Notes: a model not told the origin generated them from the letters alone. DNA of 33,826 nucleotides from an uncultured Lachnospiraceae bacterium (GCA_947628225.1 CANQYY010000020.1:1-33826), one strand, 5' to 3'. Positions 6,388-18,143 are shown, counted from the stretch's first letter. Numbers and translations: made by a program.

Positions 6388-6753
6388 CTATTTTGCCAAA
6401 ATCTGTGCGGCAAAAACGGCAAGCGCCCCTAATATCACACTGGCGCCCATATAAAAAAGGCTTACCGCCATATTTCCATTTTTTATTAAATCCACGGATT
6501 CATAGGCAAAAGTGGAAAAGGTGGTAAAACCACCGCAGACGCCTATCCGGAGCATTAAAATAACGGAGGGATGAACGACTTCATTTTTGGAAGCCAGCGC
6601 CGTAATCAATCCCAGTAAAAAGGCCCCCGCCACATTAATAAAAAGAGTTTTAACCGGAAATCCGTTCTGTGGGCCAATCGGCACAAGTCCGATAAGATAA
6701 CGGCATACCGTTCCGATAAAGCCGCCAATCCCAACAAGAATACAATTTTGCAT
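6388..6753 (-). CDS. crcB: Fluoride channel CrcB/Fluc
   Basis: A 121-residue membrane protein with four predicted helices. It shows the Fluc family hallmarks: GGFIGTVCRY (residues 10-19), the pore asparagine in FINVAGAF (Asn40), GVCGGFTTFSTF (71-82) with the phenylalanine-box/TFSTF signature, and a final hydrophobic helix. These dual-topology dimers export fluoride. Only one copy is present, so a homodimer is expected. GGAGG overlaps the stop codon of the upstream fumarase alpha gene and the gap is 12 bases, so the gene is embedded in the fumarase transcription unit. I see no fluoride riboswitch upstream. Confidence 0.92.
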   Translation of the reverse strand: MQNCILVGIGGFIGTVCRYLIGLVPIGPQNGFPVKTLFINVAGAFLLGLITALASKNEVVHPSVILMLRIGVCGGFTTFSTFAYESVDLIKNGNMAVSLFYMGASVILGALAVFAAQILAK

Positions 6754-6765
6754 GCCGTAAGCCTC

Positions 6766-7608
6766 CTATAATCTCCGGCTGATATGCCGGTTTACATGGC
6801 AGCATATATTGATTGCCACCGGAAGCCCCGCAATATGTGTCGGGTAGGTTTCAATATTTAGTCCGATTGCCGTCGCCCGTCCGCCCAGTCCTCCCGGACC
6901 GATGCCCAGATTATTTATCTTTTCTAACATTTCTTTCTCCAATTCCCTTACATACGGAATGGGAGAATATTGATTTAACTCTCTTGTCAGGGCTTTCTTC
7001 GCCATAAGGGCGCACTTTTCAAAGGTGCCGCCAATACCTACTCCGATTACCATAGGCGGGCAGGCATTGGGGCCTGCTGCCTCGACGGTTTCAAGAATCG
7101 CCTGTTTTACCCCCTCTATGCCGTCTGCCGGTTTCAGCATAAATACCCGGCTCATATTCTCGCTGCCAAAGCCCTTGGGCGCCACCGTAATTTCCAGCGT
7201 ATCGCCGGGAATTATCTCATAATGGATAACACCTGGTGTATTGTCCCTTGTATTCTCCCGTAAAATCGGATCCCCGACCACGGATTTGCGAAGATACCCC
7301 TCCCGGTAACCCTGACGGATTCCCTCGTTGACGGCATCCTCGATAAAACCGCCTTCCATATGGACTTCCTGTCCGATTTTCAAAAATACTACCGTCATTC
7401 CGGTATCCTGGCAAATCGGGATTTTACTCTCTCCGGCAATCTCCATATTTTCTTCCAACTGTCCAAGGATCTGTTTCCCGATGGCAGATTCTTCCTTTTC
7501 CTTTGCCGATAGCAGGGCGCTTTTTACATCCTCGGATAGGCGGATGTTTACTTCCATACACATTTCTTTTATATTTTCGGTAATCTCTTCCGTCCTAATT
7601 GTCCTCAT
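6766..7608 (-). CDS. fumA: Fumarate hydratase (class I), alpha subunit
   Basis: A 280-residue protein matching the alpha subunit of iron-sulfur fumarase. Candidate cluster ligands are Cys66 in ICQDTG, Cys183 in NACPP and Cys199 after GIGGTFEK. The [4Fe-4S] cluster in this family acts as the Lewis acid for hydrating fumarate and is oxygen sensitive, which suits an anaerobe. Its ATG (7606-7608) lies inside the end of gyrA, a 14-base overlap, with GAGG in gyrA upstream, so translation is probably coupled to gyrase. crcB and then the beta subunit follow. L-tartrate dehydratase is the alternative reading. Confidence 0.87.
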   Translation of the reverse strand: MRTIRTEEITENIKEMCMEVNIRLSEDVKSALLSAKEKEESAIGKQILGQLEENMEIAGESKIPICQDTGMTVVFLKIGQEVHMEGGFIEDAVNEGIRQGYREGYLRKSVVGDPILRENTRDNTPGVIHYEIIPGDTLEITVAPKGFGSENMSRVFMLKPADGIEGVKQAILETVEAAGPNACPPMVIGVGIGGTFEKCALMAKKALTRELNQYSPIPYVRELEKEMLEKINNLGIGPGGLGGRATAIGLNIETYPTHIAGLPVAINICCHVNRHISRRL

Positions 7609-10147
7609 TTTCGCCGTCCTCTTTTGCTATCTCTTTTCCGTCTGCTTCTTCCGATTCTTCCCGGGAGTCCTCTGCATTTTCTTCCTCGCGGACTTTCGCA
7701 ATACTTGCCACCTTAATATCCTTTGTGTTGTCAAGGTTCATCAATTTCACGCCGGAAGTAACTCTGCCAAACTCAGAAATATCATCGACCCCAATTCGTA
7801 TAATAATTCCCTCGCTGGTAATGAGCATAACTTCTTTTCCGTCCTTTACCGCCTTGGCTCCTATGACATTTCCCGTCTTCTCTGTAATCTTATAGCATTT
7901 TACTCCCTTGCCGCCACGGCGCTGTACCGCAAATTCTTCAATACTGGTCCGCTTACCCATGCCAAATTCCGATACAAACAGAAGTTTCGGCCCCTGGGTA
8001 TCCATCTGCATTGCCACCACTTCATCATCAAAGCCGAGATTCATTCCCCGGACTCCGATTGACGCCCTTCCCGTCGGTCTGACGTCCGTTTCCTTAAAGC
8101 GGATGCACTGTCCATGCTTTGTTACAAGGAAAATATCCTTTTGATTATCGGTGACCTTAACCTCGATTAACTCATCTTCTTCCCTGAGATTAATCGCCTG
8201 AAGTCCCGTCTTCCGTATATTTGCATATTCGGTAATTGCTGTTTTCTTTACAATGCCGTGCTTTGTTGCCATAAACAGATACTCATTATCCGAATATTCC
8301 CGAATGGAAATAACGGCAGAAATTTTTTCTTCCGGCATCAACTGTAAAAGATTTACAATCGCTGTTCCCCTTGCCGTCCGGCCTGCCTCCGGGATTTCGT
8401 ACGCCTTCATCCGGTAAACCCTGCCTTTATTCGTAAAGAACATTAAATAGTGATGGGTCGTTGCCATAAACAGATCTTCAATATAATCCTCCTCGATGGT
8501 CTGCATCCCCTTAATGCCCTTTCCTCCCCGGTGCTGGCTTTTGAAATTATCGCTGGTCATTCTCTTGATATAACCGAGATGGGTCATGGCAATAACGGTA
8601 TTTTCTACCGGGATCAAATCCTCCATGGAAATATCAAATTCATCAAACCCGATCGCCGTCCTTCTCTCATCGCCATATTTATCCCGGATAATGCAAATCT
8701 CCTCCCGGATAACGCCAAGCAGCAATTTGCGGTCGGCAAGAATCGCTTTATACTCCGCTATTCTTTTCTCCAATTCCGCAAACTCGTTCTGGATTTTTTC
8801 TCTCTCCAAACCGGTCAATGCCCTCAGGCGCATGTCGATGATTGCCTGCGCCTGCACATCATCCAGCCCAAACCGTTCGATTAATTTTTCCTTCGCTAAG
8901 GCGGCGCTTTCCGAACCGCGGATAATCTTTATGACCTCGTCAATATTATCTAAGGCAATTAATAATCCCTTTAAAATATGGGCGCGTTCCTCCGCCTTGT
9001 TCAAATCGTATTTTGTACGGCGGGTAACAACCTCTTCCTGATGCTTCAAATAAATTTGCAGCATCTGTAAAAGATTCATTACTACCGGCTCATTGTTGAC
9101 AAGAGCCAGCATGTTCACGCCAAAGGTATCCTGCATCTGCGTGTGCTTGTATAACTGATTCAAAACAACATTGGCATTTACATCCTTTCGCAGCTCAATG
9201 CAGATGCGCATTCCCTCGCGGCTGGATTCATCCCGCAGCTCCGTAATTCCGTCTATTCTTTTGTCTTTATGTAATTCTGCGATTTTTTCAATTAATCTCG
9301 CCTTATTTACCATAAAGGGGAGCTCTGTCACAATAATCCGGTTTTTGCCGTTTGCCATGGCTTCAATATCCGCCACGGCGCGCACGCGGATTTTTCCGTG
9401 GCCGGTTCGATATGCCTCTTCAATTCCCCGGCGTCCCAAAATTGTCGCGCCCGTAGGAAAATCGGGCCCCTTGATAATATCCATAATTTCTTCCAGCGAG
9501 GTCGCCCTGTCTTCTTCTACTTCATTATCGATAATTTTTACAACGCCATTAATAACCTCCTTCAGATTATGAGGAGGAATATTGGTAGCCATGCCTACCG
9601 CTATGCCGGAAGTGCCATTTACCAAAAGATTGGGAAAACGGGACGGAAGAACGGTGGGCTCTTTCTCCGTTTCATCGAAGTTCGGCATAAAATCTACGGT
9701 ATCTTTATTAATATCCGAGAGCATCTCCATGGAAATCTTACTGAGCCTTGCCTCGGTATAACGCATGGCGGCGGCGCCGTCGCCATCGACGGAGCCAAAA
9801 TTTCCGTGGCCATCTACTAACGGATAACGGGTGGACCAATCCTGTGCCATATTAACGAGGGCGCCATAAATCGAACTATCTCCATGCGGATGATATTTAC
9901 CCATGGTATCGCCGACGATACGGGCGCATTTACGATGCGGCTTATCCGGACCGTTGTTCAACTCTATCATGGCATACAAAATTCTTCTTTGTACCGGCTT
10001 CAATCCATCCCTTGCATCCGGTAAGGCGCGGGAGGCAATAACCGACATGGCATAGTTGATATAGGATTCCTCCATTGTCTTTTTTAAGTCCGCCGGTTTG
10101 ATGACGTCAAATCCGGCAGTATCTTTATCAAAGATATTTTCATCCAT
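7595..10147 (-). CDS. gyrA: DNA gyrase subunit A
   Basis: An 850-residue type IIA topoisomerase subunit that with GyrB introduces negative supercoils. The N-terminal breakage-reunion domain shows [10 protein letters not shown] (87-95), the catalytic tyrosine at residue 130 ([10 protein letters not shown]), and a normal tower/coiled-coil region. The C-terminal part has the six-bladed pinwheel, including the GyrA-box-like segment QRRGGKGVK, followed by an acidic tail of about 25 residues. The position equivalent to E. coli Asp87 is Gly95 (codon 9863-9865) rather than Asp or Glu; Ser83 is kept (Ser91). AGGGG precedes the ATG, 46 bases after gyrB. The 3' end overlaps fumA. Confidence 0.98.
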   Translation of the reverse strand: MDENIFDKDTAGFDVIKPADLKKTMEESYINYAMSVIASRALPDARDGLKPVQRRILYAMIELNNGPDKPHRKCARIVGDTMGKYHPHGDSSIYGALVNMAQDWSTRYPLVDGHGNFGSVDGDGAAAMRYTEARLSKISMEMLSDINKDTVDFMPNFDETEKEPTVLPSRFPNLLVNGTSGIAVGMATNIPPHNLKEVINGVVKIIDNEVEEDRATSLEEIMDIIKGPDFPTGATILGRRGIEEAYRTGHGKIRVRAVADIEAMANGKNRIIVTELPFMVNKARLIEKIAELHKDKRIDGITELRDESSREGMRICIELRKDVNANVVLNQLYKHTQMQDTFGVNMLALVNNEPVVMNLLQMLQIYLKHQEEVVTRRTKYDLNKAEERAHILKGLLIALDNIDEVIKIIRGSESAALAKEKLIERFGLDDVQAQAIIDMRLRALTGLEREKIQNEFAELEKRIAEYKAILADRKLLLGVIREEICIIRDKYGDERRTAIGFDEFDISMEDLIPVENTVIAMTHLGYIKRMTSDNFKSQHRGGKGIKGMQTIEEDYIEDLFMATTHHYLMFFTNKGRVYRMKAYEIPEAGRTARGTAIVNLLQLMPEEKISAVISIREYSDNEYLFMATKHGIVKKTAITEYANIRKTGLQAINLREEDELIEVKVTDNQKDIFLVTKHGQCIRFKETDVRPTGRASIGVRGMNLGFDDEVVAMQMDTQGPKLLFVSEFGMGKRTSIEEFAVQRRGGKGVKCYKITEKTGNVIGAKAVKDGKEVMLITSEGIIIRIGVDDISEFGRVTSGVKLMNLDNTKDIKVASIAKVREEENAEDSREESEEADGKEIAKEDGENEDN

Positions 10148-10193
10148 TTTCTACTTTCCCCTTTCGTTTCCTTTGGGTATAATGATTCTTTAC

Positions 10194-13214
<3,021 letters not shown>

Positions 13215-13218
<4 letters not shown>

Positions 13219-13427
13219 AAAGAAACAACCTTTACTTCTTCCTCTCCCAACCGGAAACTATCTCCCGGAAAAAGTTTTCTCCCTCTTCTTTCTTCCCTTT
13301 CTCCGTTGACCTTTACTAATCCGTCCTGAATTACCATTTTCGCCTCTACGCCGGAGCTGACAAGACCGGCAAGTTTAAGAGCCTGTCCCAGCTTAATAAA
13401 GTCATCTCTGATTGAAATTTCCATCAT
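13215..13427 (-). CDS. yaaA: S4-domain RNA-binding protein YaaA
   Basis: A 70-residue protein consisting of one S4 RNA-binding domain (residues about 10-65), with the conserved LGQALKLAGLVSSG and VKVNGE segments. In Firmicutes this gene is regularly found between dnaN and recF; its role is thought to be in ribosome assembly or RNA binding but is not settled. Two adjacent ATG codons are possible starts (13425-13427, 13422-13424); GGAG lies 12 bases upstream of the first, just after the dnaN stop. Confidence 0.93.
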
Positions 13428-13445
13428 TTCTTATATCATCTCCAC

Positions 13446-14546
13446 TTAATTCATATTGACCGGAAGAATAAGATAAATATAAGTTTCCTCATCATTTTTT
13501 ATAAAACAGGGAGCATTGGAATTAAATAAATATAAATATACTTCCTCGTCGTCAATTACCTTTAATACATCGATAATATATTTTGGATTAAAGGCGATTT
13601 TTAAATCTTTTCCTTCCTTTTGCGCTAAAACCTCTTCATCCATCGAGCCGATTTTCGTATTCATTTCCATTTGGATTTCATTCTCTCTTATATTCATAAT
13701 GACCGGTTTTTTTTCTGCCTCCCTGAGCAGCAGAGTAGCGCGGTCGATACATCCGAATAATTCTCTTTTATTTACCTTTACTTTTGTTTCATAATTATTT
13801 TTCATCATCTGCTCTATATTGTAAAAATTACCTTCGATCAAACGGGAAATTACCATCGTTTCATCAAATTCAAAAAGAACATAGTTTTTAGAGAAAGAAA
13901 TCGTTATTTCATCTTCTGTTCCGCCGGTCAATATTTTGCTGATTTCATTTAACGTTTTTCCCGGAATCACTACCTTAATATGGTCATAGTTTTCCTTTAA
14001 TTTAATTTTGCGAATCGATACCCGAACCAGATCCAACGATGCGATTTTAAATTCATCCCCATTTATCTCAAAAAGCTCGCCGGTCAATATTTTGTTACTC
14101 TCATTATCGGATATGGAAAAAATTGTCTGTCTTATCATTTCCTTTAATGTAAACTGGGAGAGCTCTATTTTTTTCTCCACCTCAATCTGAGGCAGCATCG
14201 GAAATTCTTCATGGTTAATGCCGGGAATATTAAATTTGGATTTTCCGCAGAACAACAAAATATTATTATTTTCATCTACCTCAAAATTAACATCCTCGTC
14301 CGGAAGGCGTCTGACAATTTCCGCTATCATTTTTGCGTTTACTAAAATGATGCCTTCCTCCTCTATATCAGCCGGTACTTTTGTTTCGATTCCCAGCTGC
14401 ATGTCATTCGTAGTCAGCTTAATGCTTTCTCCTTTTGCTTCGATAACGACGCATTCTAATATCGGCATTGTCGTTTTACCCGGTACTGCCTTTAAGGCAA
14501 TGTTAATTCCATTATTAAAATTATTTTTTGAACAGGTGAATTTCAT
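13446..14546 (-). CDS. dnaN: DNA polymerase III beta subunit (sliding clamp)
   Basis: A 366-residue ring protein that tethers DNA polymerase III to DNA. Three repeats of the clamp fold span the whole length. Recognisable are MKFTCSKNNF at the start, NAKMIAEIVRRLPDEDV (about 70-87) in domain I, and the C-terminal YIYLILPVNMN, which is part of the partner-binding pocket (usually ...LPMR in other bacteria, here PVNMN). AAAGGAG lies upstream of the ATG, and a DnaA-box match (TTATTCACA) falls exactly between this Shine-Dalgarno and the start codon. Confidence 0.97.
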   Translation of the reverse strand: MKFTCSKNNFNNGINIALKAVPGKTTMPILECVVIEAKGESIKLTTNDMQLGIETKVPADIEEEGIILVNAKMIAEIVRRLPDEDVNFEVDENNNILLFCGKSKFNIPGINHEEFPMLPQIEVEKKIELSQFTLKEMIRQTIFSISDNESNKILTGELFEINGDEFKIASLDLVRVSIRKIKLKENYDHIKVVIPGKTLNEISKILTGGTEDEITISFSKNYVLFEFDETMVISRLIEGNFYNIEQMMKNNYETKVKVNKRELFGCIDRATLLLREAEKKPVIMNIRENEIQMEMNTKIGSMDEEVLAQKEGKDLKIAFNPKYIIDVLKVIDDEEVYLYLFNSNAPCFIKNDEETYIYLILPVNMN

Positions 14547-14548
14547 AA

Positions 14549-14881
14549 TGTGAATAACTCCTTTCGTCTTTTATAAAAATAATAATTAAGTTTTAGTTAG
14601 TATAAAGTAGTGATAGGGACGGTGGATTTGTGTTTAAGTCCTACATCCGCCTAAAAAACAGGATTTTTTCTTTTTTTTCTCCTTTTATAAATTGTGAATA
14701 GCAGTGGATGGGTGGGGATAAAAAAGACAGGTAAAAAAGTAAAATAATAAATATCCACCCGATATGTACAAACTATCCACAGGTTATCAGGAATTTAGCT
14801 TCTTTTTCAGCACTTGTATTTTTTCTTCTAATTCTTTATCCACAATCATGTCCTCGTTGATTTTGTTAATGGCGTGGATAA
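14549..14881. other. oriC: oriC part 1: DnaA-box cluster around the dnaA-dnaN spacer
   Basis: DnaA boxes (consensus TTATCCACA) seen here: TTATTCACA, minus (14549-14557); CTATTCACA, minus (14693-14701); TTATCCCCA, minus (14713-14721); CTATCCACA, plus (14773-14781); a perfect TTATCCACA, plus (14836-14844), inside the 3' end of dnaA; TTATCCACG, minus (14873-14881), also inside dnaA. A weaker ATATCCACC is at 14751-14759. The run at 14722-14750 is almost free of C and very A/T rich, a candidate unwinding element. The layout matches the bipartite Bacillus-type origin. Confidence 0.8.
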
Positions 14882-16160
14882 CTGTCGTATGATTCTTTCT
14901 TTTTAGCTTTGCCGCGATTTCTTTTTGTGTAAGATTTGTCAATTCATTGCATAAATACATGCATATCTGTCTGGGAAGAGCAAGGTTCTGAGTTTTTTTC
15001 TCAGACAGAAGCGCTTCCTTTTCCAGATTAAAATGATCTGCCACGATTTCGATAATGTATTCGGCGGTAATCATAATTTTTTCGTTGGGAGAAATAAAAT
15101 CTTTTAATGCCTTCTCCGCAATATCCAGTGTGATTTTTTGATTTGGATTTGTCAGCTTGGCATATAAAATAATTTTATTGTAAGCGCCCTCTAAATCCCG
15201 GATGTTGGATTTGATATTCGTGGCAATATAACTTAATATTGTATCATCCAGATGAATGTCGGATTTTTCCTGCTTATTCCTGAGGATAGCCATACTGGTT
15301 TCATAATCCGGCGGCTGAATGTCAATCGGCATCCCGGAGTTAAAACGGGAGCGGTATCTTACATCCAGCTGTTCCATTTCACTTGGCGGCTTATCACTGG
15401 AAATAACTAATTGTTTTCCGGATTGATATAGCGCCTCAAAGGTATTGAAAAATTCAATCTGGGTACTTTCTTTTCCGATGATGAACTGGATATCGTCTAT
15501 TAAAAGTACATCTACGTTGCGGTATTTTTTCCTGAGGTTAGCCGTAGCTGCCGTATCGCCTTTTTGTTTATTGGTACGGATGGCTTCTACTACAGAATTC
15601 ATAAAATCTTCGCTGGTAGTATAAGTTACAGTATAGTTCGGATGATTTTCAATAATGTATCTGGCAATCGAATGCATTAAATGAGTTTTTCCTAATCCTG
15701 GTCCGCTGTAAAGGAAAAGGGGGTTATAGGTCTGCCCATTTGGATTTTCCGCTACTGCTACTGCTGCGGCATAAGCAATATTATTACTCGAACTGACAAC
15801 GAAAGATTCAAATGAATGGCCGGATTTTAAAAACGGATATTTTTCTTCTAAGATTTCCTCTTTATTATAGGAAGAAACTCCTTTTTTTTCTATCTCGCTT
15901 TTATAGCGGAAGATAATATCGACCTGTTCATTTGTTTTCACTTCAATCGCAACCTGTAAGGGAATTTTATATTTTTTATCAATTAAATTAAGGATATCGC
16001 CCTGTTTTGTTTCATCAATGGCGATAATGAGAGTATGATCGGCATAAGAAATTACCTCCAACGGTTCAATCCAGGTGCGGAAAAGAACTCCGTTGATAAG
16101 GTATTCATCCCTTAGATATGTAATTATTTCGTTCCATTTGTCCTTAATTTGGTTTTCCAT
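14787..16160 (-). CDS. dnaA: Chromosomal replication initiator DnaA
   Basis: A 457-residue AAA+ protein. Domain I (about 1-85) mediates self-interaction and helicase loading, a short linker follows, and domain III carries Walker A GPGLGKTH (153-160), Walker B VLLIDDIQF (218-226) and the sensor/arginine-finger region. Domain IV (about 360-457) binds DnaA boxes; PRQ (396-398) and HTTVIHA (424-430) are conserved. Aligned by PRQ to E. coli, two base-contact residues differ: Arg399 is Lys389 and Asp433 is Asn423 (RKNHTTV instead of the usual GRDHTTV). Codons at the site are clear. AGGA lies about 10 bases upstream of the ATG. Its promoter (16217-16245) contains a DnaA box. Confidence 0.98.
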   Translation of the reverse strand: MENQIKDKWNEIITYLRDEYLINGVLFRTWIEPLEVISYADHTLIIAIDETKQGDILNLIDKKYKIPLQVAIEVKTNEQVDIIFRYKSEIEKKGVSSYNKEEILEEKYPFLKSGHSFESFVVSSSNNIAYAAAVAVAENPNGQTYNPLFLYSGPGLGKTHLMHSIARYIIENHPNYTVTYTTSEDFMNSVVEAIRTNKQKGDTAATANLRKKYRNVDVLLIDDIQFIIGKESTQIEFFNTFEALYQSGKQLVISSDKPPSEMEQLDVRYRSRFNSGMPIDIQPPDYETSMAILRNKQEKSDIHLDDTILSYIATNIKSNIRDLEGAYNKIILYAKLTNPNQKITLDIAEKALKDFISPNEKIMITAEYIIEIVADHFNLEKEALLSEKKTQNLALPRQICMYLCNELTNLTQKEIAAKLKRKNHTTVIHAINKINEDMIVDKELEEKIQVLKKKLNS

Positions 16161-16216
16161 TCAAATTTCCTGCCTATCTCTTAAAAATTAAAATGAGGGT
16201 AAAAACAATCAATTTT

Positions 16217-16245
16217 ATTGTACTACAAAATGTGGACAAATTCAA
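16217..16245 (-). promoter_or_regulatory. dnaA promoter with a DnaA box in its spacer
   Basis: On the minus strand TTGAAT (16240-16245), 17 bases and TACAAT (16217-16222). The DnaA box TTGTCCACA (16231-16239) fills the half of the spacer next to the -35. Bound DnaA would block polymerase, the classic autorepression arrangement. Confidence 0.7.
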
Positions 16246-16281
16246 TTTTTTTCTCTTGTTTTTAAAAGAAAATGTGGACAA
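16231..16281. other. oriC part 2: DnaA-box pair in the dnaA-rpmH spacer
   Basis: Two identical one-mismatch DnaA boxes, TTGTCCACA on the minus strand, lie at 16231-16239 and 16273-16281. They start 42 bases apart, about four helical turns, so they face the same side. The second lies between the diverging dnaA and rpmH promoters. Confidence 0.7.
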
Positions 16282-16296
16282 AGTAGAAGAATCCGC

Positions 16297-16325
16297 TTGA
16301 CTATTCAAAAAATCGCTATTATAAT
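16297..16325 (+). promoter_or_regulatory. rpmH operon promoter
   Basis: TTGACT (16297-16302), a 17-base spacer and a perfect TATAAT (16320-16325). It points rightward to rpmH, with a start near 16332. Confidence 0.8.
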
Positions 16326-16372
16326 TAGGCTTGATACGGATTTTAGAAATAATGAAAAAGGAGGTGTTTTTT

Positions 16373-16507
16373 ATGAAAATGACATATCAGCCGAAAAAGA
16401 GGTCCAGATCAAGGGTTCATGGCTTTCGCAAGAGGATGAGTACTTCTAACGGCAGAAAAGTACTTGCGAAAAGAAGAGCAAAGGGAAGAAAAAAATTATC
16501 GGCATAA
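16373..16507 (+). CDS. rpmH: 50S ribosomal protein L34
   Basis: A 44-residue, highly basic protein read directly from the sequence; starting [18 protein letters not shown] and ending [10 protein letters not shown], it is a textbook L34. AAGGAGG lies nine bases before the ATG. L34 is a late-assembling part of the large ribosomal subunit. It is the first gene of the rightward unit that continues with rnpA, yidD, yidC and jag, an order kept across most bacteria. Confidence 0.98.
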   Translation: MKMTYQPKKRSRSRVHGFRKRMSTSNGRKVLAKRRAKGRKKLSA

Positions 16508-16510
16508 TGT

Positions 16511-16559
16511 ACAGAGATACGGCAGGGGTCAGTATTTTCTCTGGCCTTTTCTTCTCTGT
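16511..16559 (+). other. Hairpin between rpmH and rnpA
   Basis: ACAGAGA (16511-16517) can pair with TCTCTGT (16553-16559), enclosing an inner stem GGTCAG/CTGGCC (16527-16532 with 16541-16546, one G-T wobble) that is followed by TTTTCTT. The structure ends right before the rnpA ribosome binding site. It could be an attenuator that lets rpmH mRNA outnumber rnpA, or an mRNA-processing element. Confidence 0.45.
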
Positions 16560-16570
16560 GAGGGAAAAAA

Positions 16571-16900
16571 GTGTTTGAAAAATTAGGTAAAAATCCCGAA
16601 TTTCAGAAAGTTTACAAAAACGGCAAATCAAAAGCAAATAAATATCTGGTTATGTATGTAGTAAAAGGGGAAAGTGGTCCCAATCGTTATGGATTTTCCG
16701 TAAGCAAGAAAGTCGGTAATAGTGTTGTGCGTCATCGCATTACCAGATTATTAAGAGAATCCGTTCGTAAGAATGATGCACTGGTTAAGGAAGGCAACCA
16801 AATTATAATTGTTGCCAGAAAAATGGTAAAAGATAAAAGTTTTGAAAATGTAAACGGCGCAGTCTTTCATTTATTGAAAATACATGGATTATTGAAATGA
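16571..16900 (+). CDS. rnpA: Ribonuclease P protein component
   Basis: A 109-residue basic protein that binds the RNase P RNA and helps recognise the pre-tRNA leader. The family signature is present in NSVVRHRITRLLRESVR (about 50-66), and FSVSKKVG precedes it. The start is GTG (16571-16573) after GAGGG; no ATG fits. Length is normal. It lies 63 bases after rpmH with a hairpin in between and ten bases before yidD. Confidence 0.96.
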   Translation: MFEKLGKNPEFQKVYKNGKSKANKYLVMYVVKGESGPNRYGFSVSKKVGNSVVRHRITRLLRESVRKNDALVKEGNQIIIVARKMVKDKSFENVNGAVFHLLKIHGLLK

Positions 16901-16909
16901 AGTGATAGA

Positions 16910-17122
16910 TTGAAAAAAATATTTTTGTTTTTATTAAAAATATATCAAAAGTTTATATCACCGCTGAAAAGAACACCTACTTGCATTTATACACCATGTT
17001 GTTCTGAATATGCCATTCAGGCGATACAGAAGTATGGTGCATGGAAAGGTGGTTTTTTGGCTGTAAAGAGAATTTTGAGATGTCACCCCTTTCATAAAGG
17101 AGGCTATGACCCTGTGCCGTGA
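16910..17122 (+). CDS. yidD: Membrane protein insertion efficiency factor YidD
   Basis: A 70-residue protein with the conserved YidD pattern: an N-terminal amphipathic segment ([13 protein letters not shown]), cysteines in [11 protein letters not shown] (24-34), and a C-terminal [14 protein letters not shown]. It is thought to assist YidC-dependent membrane insertion from the inner face of the membrane. The start must be TTG (16910-16912), ten bases after rnpA, with a weak GAAGTGAT Shine-Dalgarno. Confidence 0.95.
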   Translation: MKKIFLFLLKIYQKFISPLKRTPTCIYTPCCSEYAIQAIQKYGAWKGGFLAVKRILRCHPFHKGGYDPVP

Positions 17123-17141
17123 TTAACAGGAGGAAAATATC

Positions 17142-18143
17142 TTGTTTGATTGGTTATATTGGATTTTTGGTAAGATTCTTTTTGGCATTGACTGGGTAGT
17201 ATTTCACACATTGGGAATCCATAATACAGGTCTTTGTATTATTTTATTTACAGTTGTTGTGTATTTTATTATGTATCCCCTTAATTCTAAACAGCAGAAA
17301 TCTTCCCGGCTGATGACAAAGATTAATCCTGAAATTCAGGAAATCCAAAAGAAGTATAAGGGGAAAAAGGATCAGGAATCCCAGTTAAAGATGAATCAGG
17401 AAACGCAGATGGTTTATTCAAAATATGGAATCAGTCCCTTTGGCGGCTGTCTTCCCTTATTGATCACCATGCCGATTCTGATTTGCCTGTATCAGGTAAT
17501 GTATAAGATAGAAACGTATATCCCGGCATTAGCTGAGAGCAGCGCCAATAATTTTTTAGGTCTGGATGTAAAAATGAGTCCGATGCAATTTTTCAGGGAC
17601 CCCAATCATCCATACGGATATTTGGCTTTTCTTGTTCCTATACTTGCGGTAGTATTCCAGTTTATTAATTCAAAAATGCTGCAGGCAAAGACGGATCAAA
17701 AAAGCAATGAACAGGATTCCATGCAGCAGTCGATGAAGATGATGAATTACTTCATGCCGCTTATGTCCGGATTTTTCTGTTTGAGTTTAAATATGGGAAT
17801 TGGCTTATACTGGATTACCGGTAGTATCTTTCGGATTGCCCAGGCTTTCTTTGTAAACCGAAAAGTGGATAAAATTTCTTTAGAAGAGTTGATAGAGAAG
17901 AATAAGGATAAGGCTTCTAAGAAAAATGCAAAAAGGGAACAAATGAATCGCCAAATGGAAGAATATGCGAAAAAGAGAACCGCATCGATAAAAACAGCTT
18001 CTTCTTATCAGAATAAGGAAAAAAATTCGTCCGAAAGAAATAATGCATCATCGAAAAATGTGATTGTAAATAAAAATATTAAACCGGGAAGTATTTCCGG
18101 TTATGCGAATATGCTTTCCGGAAAAAACGGAAAGGATAAGTAG
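17142..18143 (+). CDS. yidC: Membrane protein insertase YidC (OxaA type)
   Basis: A 333-residue Gram-positive-type insertase. Five hydrophobic segments lie at about 8-26, 30-47, 105-125, 165-185 and 210-235. The cytoplasmic hairpin between the second and third (about 50-100) is rich in Lys and Gln, and the C-terminal hundred residues form a lysine/asparagine-rich tail of the kind that contacts ribosomes. There is no lipobox or long periplasmic domain. The start is TTG (17142-17144), strongly supported by CAGGAGG nine bases upstream. Confidence 0.95.
   Translation: MFDWLYWIFGKILFGIDWVVFHTLGIHNTGLCIILFTVVVYFIMYPLNSKQQKSSRLMTKINPEIQEIQKKYKGKKDQESQLKMNQETQMVYSKYGISPFGGCLPLLITMPILICLYQVMYKIETYIPALAESSANNFLGLDVKMSPMQFFRDPNHPYGYLAFLVPILAVVFQFINSKMLQAKTDQKSNEQDSMQQSMKMMNYFMPLMSGFFCLSLNMGIGLYWITGSIFRIAQAFFVNRKVDKISLEELIEKNKDKASKKNAKREQMNRQMEEYAKKRTASIKTASSYQNKEKNSSERNNASSKNVIVNKNIKPGSISGYANMLSGKNGKDK

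Noticed and set aside
6754..6900. Fluoride riboswitch upstream of crcB
   Set aside because: crcB follows fumA after 12 bases and the upstream DNA is fumA coding sequence with no such motif.
7328..9820. Several plus-strand open frames opposite gyrA and fumA, up to 244 codons
   Set aside because: All are shadows of gyrA/fumA, without ribosome sites or recognisable domains.
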